From Thermococcus cleftensis (lineage in GTDB: Archaea; Methanobacteriota_B; Thermococci; Thermococcales; Thermococcaceae), in NCBI RefSeq assembly GCF_000265525.1, contig NC_018015.1, positions 1,338,322 to 1,402,321 on the forward strand: DNA of 64,000 bases, in the 5' to 3' direction. Within the stretch, counting starts at the first letter, position 1. Each line of letters opens with the position of its first letter. Below, one piece after another: positions 9,124 through 16,125 of the stretch. A program made the position numbers and the translations under genes. The notes beneath the pieces are model-generated. The model had not been told where the DNA came from. It made no database searches and was given only the letters and a program-made list of their open reading frames with translations.

Positions 9124-9576
9124 ATGCGAACCGGTTTGGACGAGACTGATAGGAAGATACTCGCGATACTCCAGAAGAACAGCCGGACGCCCCTGAGGGA
9201 GATATCCAAGGAGGTGGGTCTGGCCGAATCTACGGTCTACGAGAGGATAAAGAAGCTCAAGGACAGGGGCATAATACGAAAGTTCACGGTTATCCTTGAT
9301 CCGGAATCACTGGGCTTTAAGATACTGGCTTTTATACTCATCAAATCCAAGGCTGGAATGTACTCGCACGTGGCAAACGAGCTGAAGCAGTACCCCCAGA
9401 TAGTTGAGATCTACGAGACCACAGGCGACTACGACATGCTGGTGAAGATAAGGACGTCGGGAAGCGACGAGCTCAACGAGTTCCTCGACACCATTGGTGA
9501 GATAGATGGCGTCGTCGCCACCCACACGATGGTGGCGCTTAAGATACACAAGGAGACAACCGAGCTACCTCTCTGA
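9124..9576 (+). CDS. Lrp/AsnC-family transcriptional regulator (FL11-like)
   Basis: Feast/famine-type DNA-binding regulator. The 150 residues comprise an N-terminal winged HTH (about 1-60, with REISKEVGLAESTVYERI as recognition region) and a C-terminal RAM/effector domain (about 65-145; GDYDMLVKIRT is the ligand-pocket motif). Overall it resembles FL11 of Pyrococcus horikoshii, including the KETTELP tail. I chose ATG 9124 because GGTGAT ends five bases upstream; ATG 9118 and GTG 9115 overlap that site. FL11 represses many genes when lysine is available; the same role here is inferred. Confidence 0.9.
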   Translation: MRTGLDETDRKILAILQKNSRTPLREISKEVGLAESTVYERIKKLKDRGIIRKFTVILDPESLGFKILAFILIKSKAGMYSHVANELKQYPQIVEIYETTGDYDMLVKIRTSGSDELNEFLDTIGEIDGVVATHTMVALKIHKETTELPL

Positions 9577-9647
9577 CCATTTTTGCCCAAAAATCCTTAT
9601 AAGCACCTTTTCCATTCCCCTCTGAACGTTATAACTGGGGTGGTCAT

Positions 9648-10148
9648 ATGAAGGTGCTGTTTCTGAGCGCCGACGGGTTCGAGGACGTTGAGCTTATCTA
9701 TCCCCTCCACAGAATAAAGGAGGAGGGCCATGAGGTCTACATAGCCAGCTTCGAGCGCGGGAGGATAACTGGAAAGCACGGCTATTCCGTTGAAGTCCAG
9801 CTGAGCTTTGACGAGGTCGATCCCGATGAGTTCGACGCCCTCGTTCTCCCTGGTGGAAAGGCTCCAGAAATAGTCAGGCTCAACGAGAAGGCCATCGAGA
9901 TAACCAGGAAGATGTTCGAGGCCGGAAAGCCAGTAGCTAGCATCTGCCACGGGCCGCAAATACTCATCTCAGCCGGCGTGCTGAGGGGGAGGAAGGGAAC
10001 GAGCACGATAACCATTAGAGACGACGTTAGGAACGCCGGCGCCGAGTGGGTGAACGAGGAAGTCGTCGTCGATGGCAACTGGGTCAGCTCAAGGCACCCC
10101 GGCGACCTGCACGCCTGGATGAGGGAGTTTGTGAAGCTCCTCAGGTGA
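9648..10148 (+). CDS. pfpI: PfpI intracellular protease (DJ-1/PfpI family)
   Basis: Intracellular cysteine peptidase or glyoxalase-like enzyme of the PfpI family. At 166 residues it has exactly the length of the Pyrococcus protein. The nucleophile elbow ASICHGPQ places the catalytic pair at Cys100-His101. It assembles as a hexameric ring in known members. A TATA-like ccttataag near 9596-9604 and a GGGGTGG site upstream of ATG 9648 support expression as a single gene. It lies in the same direction as the FL11-like regulator. Confidence 0.95.
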   Translation: MKVLFLSADGFEDVELIYPLHRIKEEGHEVYIASFERGRITGKHGYSVEVQLSFDEVDPDEFDALVLPGGKAPEIVRLNEKAIEITRKMFEAGKPVASICHGPQILISAGVLRGRKGTSTITIRDDVRNAGAEWVNEEVVVDGNWVSSRHPGDLHAWMREFVKLLR

Positions 10149-10261
10149 TGTTTGTTCCTTTTTCATTCCCTCGAGTTCCATTAGGAGCCGACTGATCACT
10201 TTTCCTAATTAGGTCGATGACGATGCGACTCGGGTACCGAGGGAGGGCGTGGTTGGCGACC

Positions 10262-10312
10262 TGACCTCCTCCCCGTCCTGAAGGGCGAGGCTTGAAAAGA
10301 GAAAAGTCAGGG
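10262..10312. mobile_element. Orphan IS200/IS605-type end, inverted copy
   Basis: Read on the minus strand this matches 1401-1440: both have tttctctt, then AAGCCTCGCCCTTCAGG followed by a CGG, then gtcagg. This copy keeps a fuller GGGGAGGAGGTCAG part, whereas the copy at 1401 seems to have lost about six bases. No transposase is adjacent. The flanking 10149-10350 holds no gene. The link to IS200/IS605 right ends is from memory. Confidence 0.45.
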
Positions 10313-10359
10313 GGAATGTCTTTTAAGCCTCTGGAACCTTTCCTTTTTGGGTGAGAGAG

Positions 10360-10791
10360 ATGGCGGGAAAACTCGTGAGGTCAAAACGCAGCAGGATTCT
10401 CCTCGGCGTCCTCGGGGGCATAGCCGAGCACCTCGAGCTGGACCCGACCCTCGTCAGGCTGCTCTTTGTCGTGCTCCTCGTCTTCAACCCGGTTGCGATG
10501 ACGCTCCTCTACTTTATAGCGGCCCTGGTGATTCCTGAGGAGGGGGAAGAGGGAGAGAAGCCCCTCTCCGACAGGGTAAATGAGCTGGTCGATGAGACCG
10601 GGAAGAAACTGGAGGAGGTCTTTTCAGGTGATGATAACTCGAAGGCGATAGCGATTATCCTCATAGTCCTCGGCGCGGTGCTTTTAGCTGGGCCTTTTAT
10701 GCCCGTCCTCCTTCCGGCCCTTGACATCAGGACGCTCATGGCCGTTACCTTCCTTGTGATAGGCCTCGTCCTGCTCCTGAGGGGTGATTGA
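10360..10791 (+). CDS. PspC-domain membrane protein
   Basis: A 143-residue membrane protein. Residues about 5-60 form a PspC domain (LVRSKRSRILLGVLGGIAEHLELDPTLVR pattern, followed by a membrane segment with FNPVAMTLLYFIAALVIP). A charged linker follows, then two more hydrophobic segments at the C-terminus. PspC domains belong to envelope stress systems in bacteria; the role in archaea is not known. The ATG at 10360 is preceded by GTGAGAG; the GTG at 10351 would be the site itself. It is followed after 1 base by a second small membrane gene, so an operon of at least three genes is likely. Confidence 0.85.
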   Translation: MAGKLVRSKRSRILLGVLGGIAEHLELDPTLVRLLFVVLLVFNPVAMTLLYFIAALVIPEEGEEGEKPLSDRVNELVDETGKKLEEVFSGDDNSKAIAIILIVLGAVLLAGPFMPVLLPALDIRTLMAVTFLVIGLVLLLRGD

Positions 10792-10792
10792 T

Positions 10793-11020
10793 ATGAGAAC
10801 CTTTGGCTTGATTCTGGTTTTCCTTGGCTTCCTCCTGCTCCTCAAGGAATTTCAGCCGGCCTTCCTCGACTGGCTCAGGCCGTACGCACCTTACATAAAG
10901 GACGCCTTCTGGGGCGTTACGCTCATAGCCTTTGGACTCTACATGATGACCAGGAAAGCCGCCCGCAGAGTGGTGCTGCTCCTCTACCTCATCTACCTGC
11001 TCCTCTACCTGGTGGTGTGA
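10793..11020 (+). CDS. Small membrane protein
   Basis: A 75-residue protein with three hydrophobic stretches (FGLILVFLGFLLLL, AFWGVTLIAFGLYMM, VVLLLYLIYLLLYLVV) separated by a short Arg-rich loop. I do not recognise it with certainty; the arrangement resembles the LiaI/LiaF-type membrane modules found beside PspC proteins. ATG 10793 follows GGGGTGATTGAT, one base after the PspC stop. The next gene starts directly at its stop codon, which argues for cotranscription. Confidence 0.75.
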   Translation: MRTFGLILVFLGFLLLLKEFQPAFLDWLRPYAPYIKDAFWGVTLIAFGLYMMTRKAARRVVLLLYLIYLLLYLVV

Positions 11021-11947
11021 ATGGACCGGTGGAAGATCGTCAGGGCCTTCACCCTCGGGCCCCTGCTCGAGGCTGTCGTTCCCAAACCCGGCAACGTGAA
11101 CCGCTTTGAGGATTTCGAGGATCTGACCCTCTACCACTTCCTCTTCGCCGACACGGCCGTCGCGGGAATCTACTATGAGGCCGTCAAGAGGGCCGAGCTG
11201 ATGAAACGGGGAACGCTCGGACTTAACGAGGCTGGCATAGGCGAGCTGATAAAGCGCGCCGTTCAGGTCTCCCGCGAGGCCCAGGACGCCAACCCAAACT
11301 TCGGGGTAATCGTTCTCTCCGTTCCGCTCGTCATGGGCCTTGCCCTCGGGAGGAACATGCTCGACGCCAGGGAGAAGGCCAGGCTCCTCATCGACGAATC
11401 AACGGTTCGGGACACGATGGAGCTTTACAGGGCGATAAGGATAGCGAACCCCAAGGGAATCCCCAGCGGTGTGAAGTACGACGTTTACAGCGATGAGTCC
11501 TTCAGGGAACTCTTCAGGGACGGAATCAACCTCTCCCGGCTCGCGGAGATGAGCTGTGGGCGGGAGCTTGTGTTCTGCGAGTGGCTGAACGGCTACGAAC
11601 TCAGCTATGCCACCTTTGAATGGCTGTATGAGCTGGTAAAAAAGCTCCCCTTGGAGGAGGCGGTCGTGAGGGCCTTCATCGAACTTTTGGCCGGGAACAT
11701 CGACACGCTGATAGTCAGGAAGGCCGGCATCGAAGAGGCGAGGCTCGTTCAGGAGAACGCCGGGAAAGTCCTTGAGGGAAAGATGGGCATCGAAGAGTTC
11801 GATGCGTTCATGCGGGAGAAGGGAGACCTGAGGAACCCCGGCAGTTTGGCCGATATAATGGCCGTCTCGCTCAGCCTTCTCGTCCTGAGGGGGCTGAGGG
11901 TGGAAATGAGAAACGGGAAGGTCTGGGGAGTTATAGGACGACCCTAA
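11021..11947 (+). CDS. CitG/MdcB-like protein (triphosphoribosyl-dephospho-CoA synthase family), archaeal type
   Basis: A 308-residue helical protein. VPKPGNVNRFEDFED near residue 21 matches the TPKPGLVD motif of CitG/MdcB enzymes, which make the prosthetic-group precursor of citrate lyase or malonate decarboxylase. The downstream motif is DANPNFGVIVLSVPL instead of the bacterial G.NTH.G type, so the archaeal subgroup may act on another substrate. No citrate lyase or malonate decarboxylase gene is seen here. ATG 11021 follows GGTGGTGTGA and abuts the previous stop. The 3' end overlaps the convergent encapsulin-like gene by 17 bp. Function in archaea is open. Confidence 0.75.
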   Translation: MDRWKIVRAFTLGPLLEAVVPKPGNVNRFEDFEDLTLYHFLFADTAVAGIYYEAVKRAELMKRGTLGLNEAGIGELIKRAVQVSREAQDANPNFGVIVLSVPLVMGLALGRNMLDAREKARLLIDESTVRDTMELYRAIRIANPKGIPSGVKYDVYSDESFRELFRDGINLSRLAEMSCGRELVFCEWLNGYELSYATFEWLYELVKKLPLEEAVVRAFIELLAGNIDTLIVRKAGIEEARLVQENAGKVLEGKMGIEEFDAFMREKGDLRNPGSLADIMAVSLSLLVLRGLRVEMRNGKVWGVIGRP

Positions 11948-12212
11948 ACCTCTTCGCCCCGCCGGGACCGAGGCCGAGTGCCTTGCTGTCGATGACAACT
12001 GCATCCCCTCCGAGCTCGTCGAGCATGCGTATCTTAAGGCCCGAGAGCTCGAAAACCTCCTCCTCGTCGCCGAACTCCTCGTTTATCTGCTCCCTTATGA
12101 ACTCGTAGGCTTCCCTTCCCAGGAGGACAACGTCCGGCTCGTAGCCGTCGAGCTTCAGCTCGTTGGCCTTCTCCTCAACTGAGCTGAGAACACGAATCAG
12201 GTCTCCGCGCAT
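11931..12212 (-). CDS. Family 4 encapsulin-like protein (HK97 A-domain, DUF1884)
   Basis: A 93-residue protein closely resembling the Pyrococcus furiosus DUF1884 protein of known structure: RGDLIRVL at the N-terminus, then ELKLDGYEPDVVLLGREAY, and LDELGGDAVVIDSKALGLGPG near the C-terminus. As I recall, this family is proposed to be a truncated HK97 capsid fold (A-domain only) and is called family 4 encapsulin, found in hyperthermophilic archaea. ATG 12212 follows CGGTG; a GTG nine bases upstream (12221) would bury that site. It lies 54 bases downstream of, and on the same strand as, the 289-residue membrane-anchored protein, and convergent with the CitG-like gene. Cargo is not evident. Assembly into shells is inferred. 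Confidence 0.75.
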   Translation of the reverse strand: MRGDLIRVLSSVEEKANELKLDGYEPDVVLLGREAYEFIREQINEEFGDEEEVFELSGLKIRMLDELGGDAVVIDSKALGLGPGGAKRFRVVL

Positions 12213-12266
12213 TTTCAACACCGTGAAAAGTTGAACCTCCGGCTAAAAAATGTGCCGGTGGGAGCA

Positions 12267-13136
12267 TCACCCTTCTCCGATGCTTCCCGCCGTGAAGGCC
12301 TCTGCGTAAGCCTTGACCGTCTCCTCGTCGCCCATTATCATGAGGACTCTCACCAGATCCATGCCCTTGACCTCAGAGAATTCGACGTAGAGGTAATCGC
12401 CGCCTCTGCGGTAGAGTTTTGCACTCAACGGCCTGAAGTACTCGTTCTCGGTGGGTTTTTTATCCAGGATTCTCTCCTCAAATCCCTCCGCCTTTATGGC
12501 CTCGTCGAGCTGGGCGATTACCGCTTCAATGGGGCAGGTGCAGGCCCCGGTGAGCTCTGTCCTCCTTCTCTCCGAGATGCCGCCGCTCATCAGGAAGTCC
12601 GTCCCGTTCGAGTTCGCAAGGTTTTCCGTTACCTCCCAGGTGGTGTTCTTCGTGGGTATCACGTAGTGGGCGAAGTAAACGTTCCCCGCGGGCAGTTCGA
12701 TGTCCTGCCTTTTTATCTCTCCCCTGTTTCCGGCAACTACCGGGTAGTACATTCCCCTCGCGATGTCGTTGTTCTCGAAGAAGACGGCACTGCCAGCCAG
12801 CGTGCACTCAGGCAGTATTCCCATCTCCGCCGGCCAGTTCTCCGCGTGCAGGTAACCGCTGCTCGTTCCTTCACTCAGCGATACCTTTGGAACGAACTCC
12901 AGAAAATCGCTGAACTCCATCATGCGGTTGTCCACAAGTTCCCTGACGCTCCAGCCGGTCCAGGCGTTTGCGTGGGTGAATCCGGGCTCGGTCTCAAGCG
13001 TGCAGGTTACGGTGGAATAGTCCACCCCGTCGCTGGAGTCCTTGCTTGGTAGCTGGTTCCCTGATATGTAGTAACCCAGCGTGAGAACCACAACAACGGA
13101 AATAATCAGGACAGCAACCTTCACATTCTTATCCAT
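12267..13136 (-). CDS. Membrane-anchored protein of unknown function, paralogue family member 1
   Basis: 289 residues with an N-terminal hydrophobic segment (VAVLIISVVVVLTLGYYI) acting as anchor or signal, then an extracytoplasmic domain with five to six Cys. The C-terminal ~45 residues (YLYVEFSEVKGMDLVRVLMIMGDEE and AYAEAFTAG) are almost identical in two further genes at 18644-19567 and 19631-20590. A mid-region LPAGNVYFAHYVIPTKNTTWE also matches the others. I do not recognise the family. ATG 13136 follows GGGGAG. The promoter element at 13172-13226 recurs upstream of the second locus. Probably a lineage-specific expansion. Confidence 0.8.
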   Translation of the reverse strand: MDKNVKVAVLIISVVVVLTLGYYISGNQLPSKDSSDGVDYSTVTCTLETEPGFTHANAWTGWSVRELVDNRMMEFSDFLEFVPKVSLSEGTSSGYLHAENWPAEMGILPECTLAGSAVFFENNDIARGMYYPVVAGNRGEIKRQDIELPAGNVYFAHYVIPTKNTTWEVTENLANSNGTDFLMSGGISERRRTELTGACTCPIEAVIAQLDEAIKAEGFEERILDKKPTENEYFRPLSAKLYRRGGDYLYVEFSEVKGMDLVRVLMIMGDEETVKAYAEAFTAGSIGEG

Positions 13137-13171
13137 TTTGGAGCTCCCCTATTACACGGTGGGCTATTCTT

Positions 13172-13226
13172 CTATTTAATCCTTTCCTATCACCAAAAGT
13201 GAAAACCTGGCCAAAACCAAGTTATA
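13172..13226 (-). promoter_or_regulatory. Conserved promoter element, copy A
   Basis: On the minus strand AAAGGATTAAATAG is a BRE/TATA box about 40 bases from the ATG at 13136. Upstream of it the block TATAACTTGGTTTTGGCC and TTTCACTT-TGGTGATAG is repeated nearly base for base at 20860-20913, upstream of the other two family members. Conservation extends about 40 bp beyond the TATA box, which suggests a regulator site rather than only a core promoter. Confidence 0.65.
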
Positions 13227-13261
13227 AAAATTTAAGTCCCGGGCAATAAAACCGTGAAACG

Positions 13262-13903
13262 CTAAAGCCCGAACGCCCCCTTGATGCCGTTGATTATCAT
13301 CTGAACCGCCATAGACGTTAGTATGAGACCCATCATTCTCGTCATAACCTTTATTCCTACCCTGCCAAGCTTCCTCTGTATCCTGTTGGAGGAGCAGAGG
13401 ATCAGCCAGACGGTCAGGCCTATCGCGAGAATGCTCGCTATCACCGTCGCCTTCTCCGGAACGGAAGTGCTCTTTGCCATGTAGAGCATGACCGTGGTTA
13501 TCGCACCGGGTCCCGAGATTAGGGGTATCGCCAGGGGTATTATGGCAACCTCCTCCAGCGTGACCACTTCCTCGCTGAACTCCTCAGTCTCCTCTTTGCT
13601 TATCTTGACCGTCGAGAGCCTGCCAGAGAGCATGTCCATAGCCATCTTGAAGAGGAGTATTCCACCCGCTATCGCGAAGGCATCTATGCTGGATCCGAAG
13701 AACTTGAATATCCACTCCCCTATGAGGGCGAAGATGACGAGGGTTGCAACGACCGTTAGAGCCGTTTTGGTCGCTATCTCCCTCCTCTGGCTCCAGGAGA
13801 GGTCGTGAGTGACGCTCAGGAAGACCGGAACGGCTCCGACAGGGTTGGTTATCGCGAAGAGGCCTCCGTAGAGTATGACGAAGTACTTCAGGTACTCGAG
13901 CAA
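13262..13903 (-). CDS. snatA: MarC/SnatA-family membrane transporter
   Basis: 213-residue polytopic membrane protein of the MarC (UPF0056) family; the Thermococcus member SnatA (about 216 residues) transports small neutral amino acids such as glycine and alanine with protons. Six hydrophobic segments are visible. The family motifs are FAITNPVGAVPVFLSVT near the N-terminus and PLAIPLISGPGAIT in the middle. TTG 13903 was chosen because GGTGGT lies just upstream and the resulting length fits; a longer frame from 13972 would overlap the OsmC gene. It forms an operon with the OsmC-family gene upstream. Confidence 0.85.
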   Translation of the reverse strand: MLEYLKYFVILYGGLFAITNPVGAVPVFLSVTHDLSWSQRREIATKTALTVVATLVIFALIGEWIFKFFGSSIDAFAIAGGILLFKMAMDMLSGRLSTVKISKEETEEFSEEVVTLEEVAIIPLAIPLISGPGAITTVMLYMAKSTSVPEKATVIASILAIGLTVWLILCSSNRIQRKLGRVGIKVMTRMMGLILTSMAVQMIINGIKGAFGL

Positions 13904-13949
13904 GCTACCACCCTTCCGGGCCGGAGAAGAGGGGGTTAAAAAGTTAATC

Positions 13950-14360
13950 CTATCCTCCGCGGATAATCTCAAAGGAGTACGTAAGCTCGGCCCCGCTGAG
14001 CTTCATATGGGCAGAGGCGGAGCAGTACTTGTCCTGGCTCAGCTCTATCGCCCTCTTGGCCTTCTCCTCCCTCACGTTTCCGTGGATTCTGTAGTGGAGG
14101 TGGACTTTCCTGTATATCTTCGGGTGCTCCTCCTTCCTCTCGCCCGAAATCTCGACCTCCAGACCTTCAATCGGCTCGCGCATCTTCTGGAGTATCATGA
14201 CCACGTCGTAGGCCGTACAGCCCGCGACGCTCAGGAGGAGGAGCTTCATGGGGCTTATTCCTCCCTCCCCGAGAATGACGGAGCACTTGTCGCTCTCTAT
14301 CCTGCCGATGAACTGGTAATCCTTGAACCATTCAACCTTTCCCTTAACCGGTTCACTCAC
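13950..14360 (-). CDS. OsmC-family protein
   Basis: 136-residue OsmC/Ohr-like protein, a family of thiol peroxidases acting on organic hydroperoxides. The two redox Cys are present in SVAGCTAYDV and DKYCSAS, and the conserved Glu lies in GLEVEISGE. The GTG at 14360 follows AAGGTGGTG; an upstream frame reaches 14480 but crosses the promoter of the divergent radical SAM gene, so I use the shorter form. Downstream is snatA, 46 bp away on the same strand. A role in oxidative stress defence is the family inference. Confidence 0.88.
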   Translation of the reverse strand: MSEPVKGKVEWFKDYQFIGRIESDKCSVILGEGGISPMKLLLLSVAGCTAYDVVMILQKMREPIEGLEVEISGERKEEHPKIYRKVHLHYRIHGNVREEKAKRAIELSQDKYCSASAHMKLSGAELTYSFEIIRGG

Positions 14361-14418
14361 TGCCACCACCTTTTCAACCTCGGGCAAGGGATTTAAAGGG
14401 TTTCTGAAACCTCCGATT

Positions 14419-15261
14419 ATGTACATACGGCCCTTCGATCCCTGGAAGGCGAAGCTCTGCACGTGCCCCTTCAAGTACACCCTTAACGTCTACACCGGCT
14501 GCGACCACGCGTGCGTCTACTGCTACATAACCTCCTACATTCCCAACGCCTTCCGCGTGAGGACCAAGGAGGGCCTGCTCCCCAGGCTCGAGCGGGAGCT
14601 CAGGAAGTTCGATAAACGCTACATCATAGCACTCTCCTACTCATCGGACCCCTATCCAACCATTGAGCGCGAACTGGGTATAACGCGGAAGGTTCTGGAG
14701 CTGTTCAAACGCCATAATGTCCGCTGTCTGCTCCTCACGAAGTCAGATATCTTCGAGCGCGACCTGGATCTCCTGAGTGAACTTCGCTGCGCCGTCGGGA
14801 TAACAGTCACGACCGTTGATGAGAGAAAGGCCAAGCTCCTCGAACCTAACGCGCCCTCCCCTAAGGCCAGGATAAGGGTCCTCAAGAAGGCCAAGAAAGC
14901 GGGGATTCCGGTTTACGCAAGGATAGACCCGATAATCCCATTCTACACCTGGGAAGACTTCGATAAAACTCTAGATGCTCTGAGCTTCGTGAGCCACATC
15001 ACCGTTTCGACGCTCAAGCTCAGGCCCGACTCCAAGAAGAGAATGTTCGCTAAGTTTCCAGAGCTAATGGAAAAGCTCTGGCCCCTCTACGAGAGGGGTG
15101 AAAAAATCGGCGGCTATCACTACCTCCCCAGGGAGCTCCGCCTTGAAATCCTCAGCGATGCCGAGGAAAAGATGGCCTCTAGGGGGATCACGTTTGGCTC
15201 GTGTCGTGAAGGCTATCGCTCGTTTCCGAGCTGCGATGGCTCTCACCTTGTTCCTCTCTAA
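14419..15261 (+). CDS. Radical SAM protein (SPL/photolyase-like, COG1533)
   Basis: 280 residues with the radical SAM cluster motif CDHACVYC (Cx3Cx2C) near residue 31, which binds a [4Fe-4S] cluster and S-adenosylmethionine. The flanking KYTLNVYTGCDHACVYCY and the ALSYSSDPYPTIE segment are typical of the spore photoproduct lyase-like COG1533 group, whose archaeal members have no proven substrate. A TATA-like tttaaa at 14391-14396 sits about 25 bases before the ATG at 14419, so the mRNA is probably leaderless. The 3' end overlaps the convergent amidotransferase gene by 74 bp. Confidence 0.85.
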   Translation: MYIRPFDPWKAKLCTCPFKYTLNVYTGCDHACVYCYITSYIPNAFRVRTKEGLLPRLERELRKFDKRYIIALSYSSDPYPTIERELGITRKVLELFKRHNVRCLLLTKSDIFERDLDLLSELRCAVGITVTTVDERKAKLLEPNAPSPKARIRVLKKAKKAGIPVYARIDPIIPFYTWEDFDKTLDALSFVSHITVSTLKLRPDSKKRMFAKFPELMEKLWPLYERGEKIGGYHYLPRELRLEILSDAEEKMASRGITFGSCREGYRSFPSCDGSHLVPL

Positions 15262-16054
15262 TGTCGCCTTCCAGTTTCTCCCTCACCCTGGCCTCGATTT
15301 CTATCTCTTCAAGCTCCATCTTCCTCGCCCTGTAGTTGGCCGCCGCCATGACAAAGGCCTCGTAGAGCCGCCGCATCTCCGGGAGGTACTCGGGCTGCCA
15401 CTGGACGCCCAGAATGAAGCCTTCGTACTCCCCCGTGCCCTCTATGGCCTCTATCAGCCCATCGACCGCGTATGCGACCGGTCTTATTCCCTCGCCCACT
15501 CGCTTGACGGCCTGATGGTGGAAGCTGTTTACCCTCACGTGGACCTCATTGGTGCCCTCAACGTTCAGCTCGTCCTTGAGTATTTCGTAGAGCCTTGAGT
15601 TCATCTTTATCCTGACCCCATGAACGCGCTGGCTTGGCCCTATGAGTTTGAGCTCCCAGTCGTGCTTTATCGCCTTGGGTATCTCGTTGATGTCCTGATA
15701 GAGGGTTCCTCCCAGGGCCACGTTTATGACCTGCATTCCCCTGCAGACCCCGAAAACTGGAATCCCCTTTTCCACAGCCCTTTTCACCAGCTCTATCTCG
15801 AGCTCGTCTCTCTCAACGTCCACGTACTTGATGGAGCTCGAGGGATCCTCGCCGTAGAAGTGTGGGTGAACGTCGGGGCCCTCTATGAGCAGTATCCCGT
15901 CCACGTGCTCAAGGACTTCCTCCGGCGATGAGTCAGCGTTGAAGACTGCCGGAACGCCTCCCGCCGCGGCGACATTCTCAACGTGGGTCCTGTCGAGAAA
16001 GAGCCTGTTCCGCGGGTGGTCGCTCTGGCCGATTATACCGATTAAAGGTTTCAT
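15188..16054 (-). CDS. Class I glutamine amidotransferase-like protein (peptidase C26, PuuD-like)
   Basis: 288 residues of the gamma-glutamyl-GABA hydrolase/PuuD family. VFGVCRGMQVINVALGG carries the nucleophile Cys, and FHHQAVKRVG with the downstream GVQWQPEY provides His and the family WHPE-like motif. ATG 16054 follows GAGGTGATG. The C-terminal ~30 residues are Ser/Glu-rich and overlap the convergent radical SAM gene by 74 bp, so they may be a late extension. Substrate unknown; hydrolysis of gamma-glutamyl compounds is the family function. Confidence 0.85.
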   Translation of the reverse strand: MKPLIGIIGQSDHPRNRLFLDRTHVENVAAAGGVPAVFNADSSPEEVLEHVDGILLIEGPDVHPHFYGEDPSSSIKYVDVERDELEIELVKRAVEKGIPVFGVCRGMQVINVALGGTLYQDINEIPKAIKHDWELKLIGPSQRVHGVRIKMNSRLYEILKDELNVEGTNEVHVRVNSFHHQAVKRVGEGIRPVAYAVDGLIEAIEGTGEYEGFILGVQWQPEYLPEMRRLYEAFVMAAANYRARKMELEEIEIEARVREKLEGDIREEQGESHRSSETSDSLHDTSQT

Positions 16055-16125
16055 AACCATCACCTCAGTGGAAGTCTCAGGAAAGGGTAAAAAACTTTGT
16101 GAATGATGAAATGTGGAAGAAAAAC

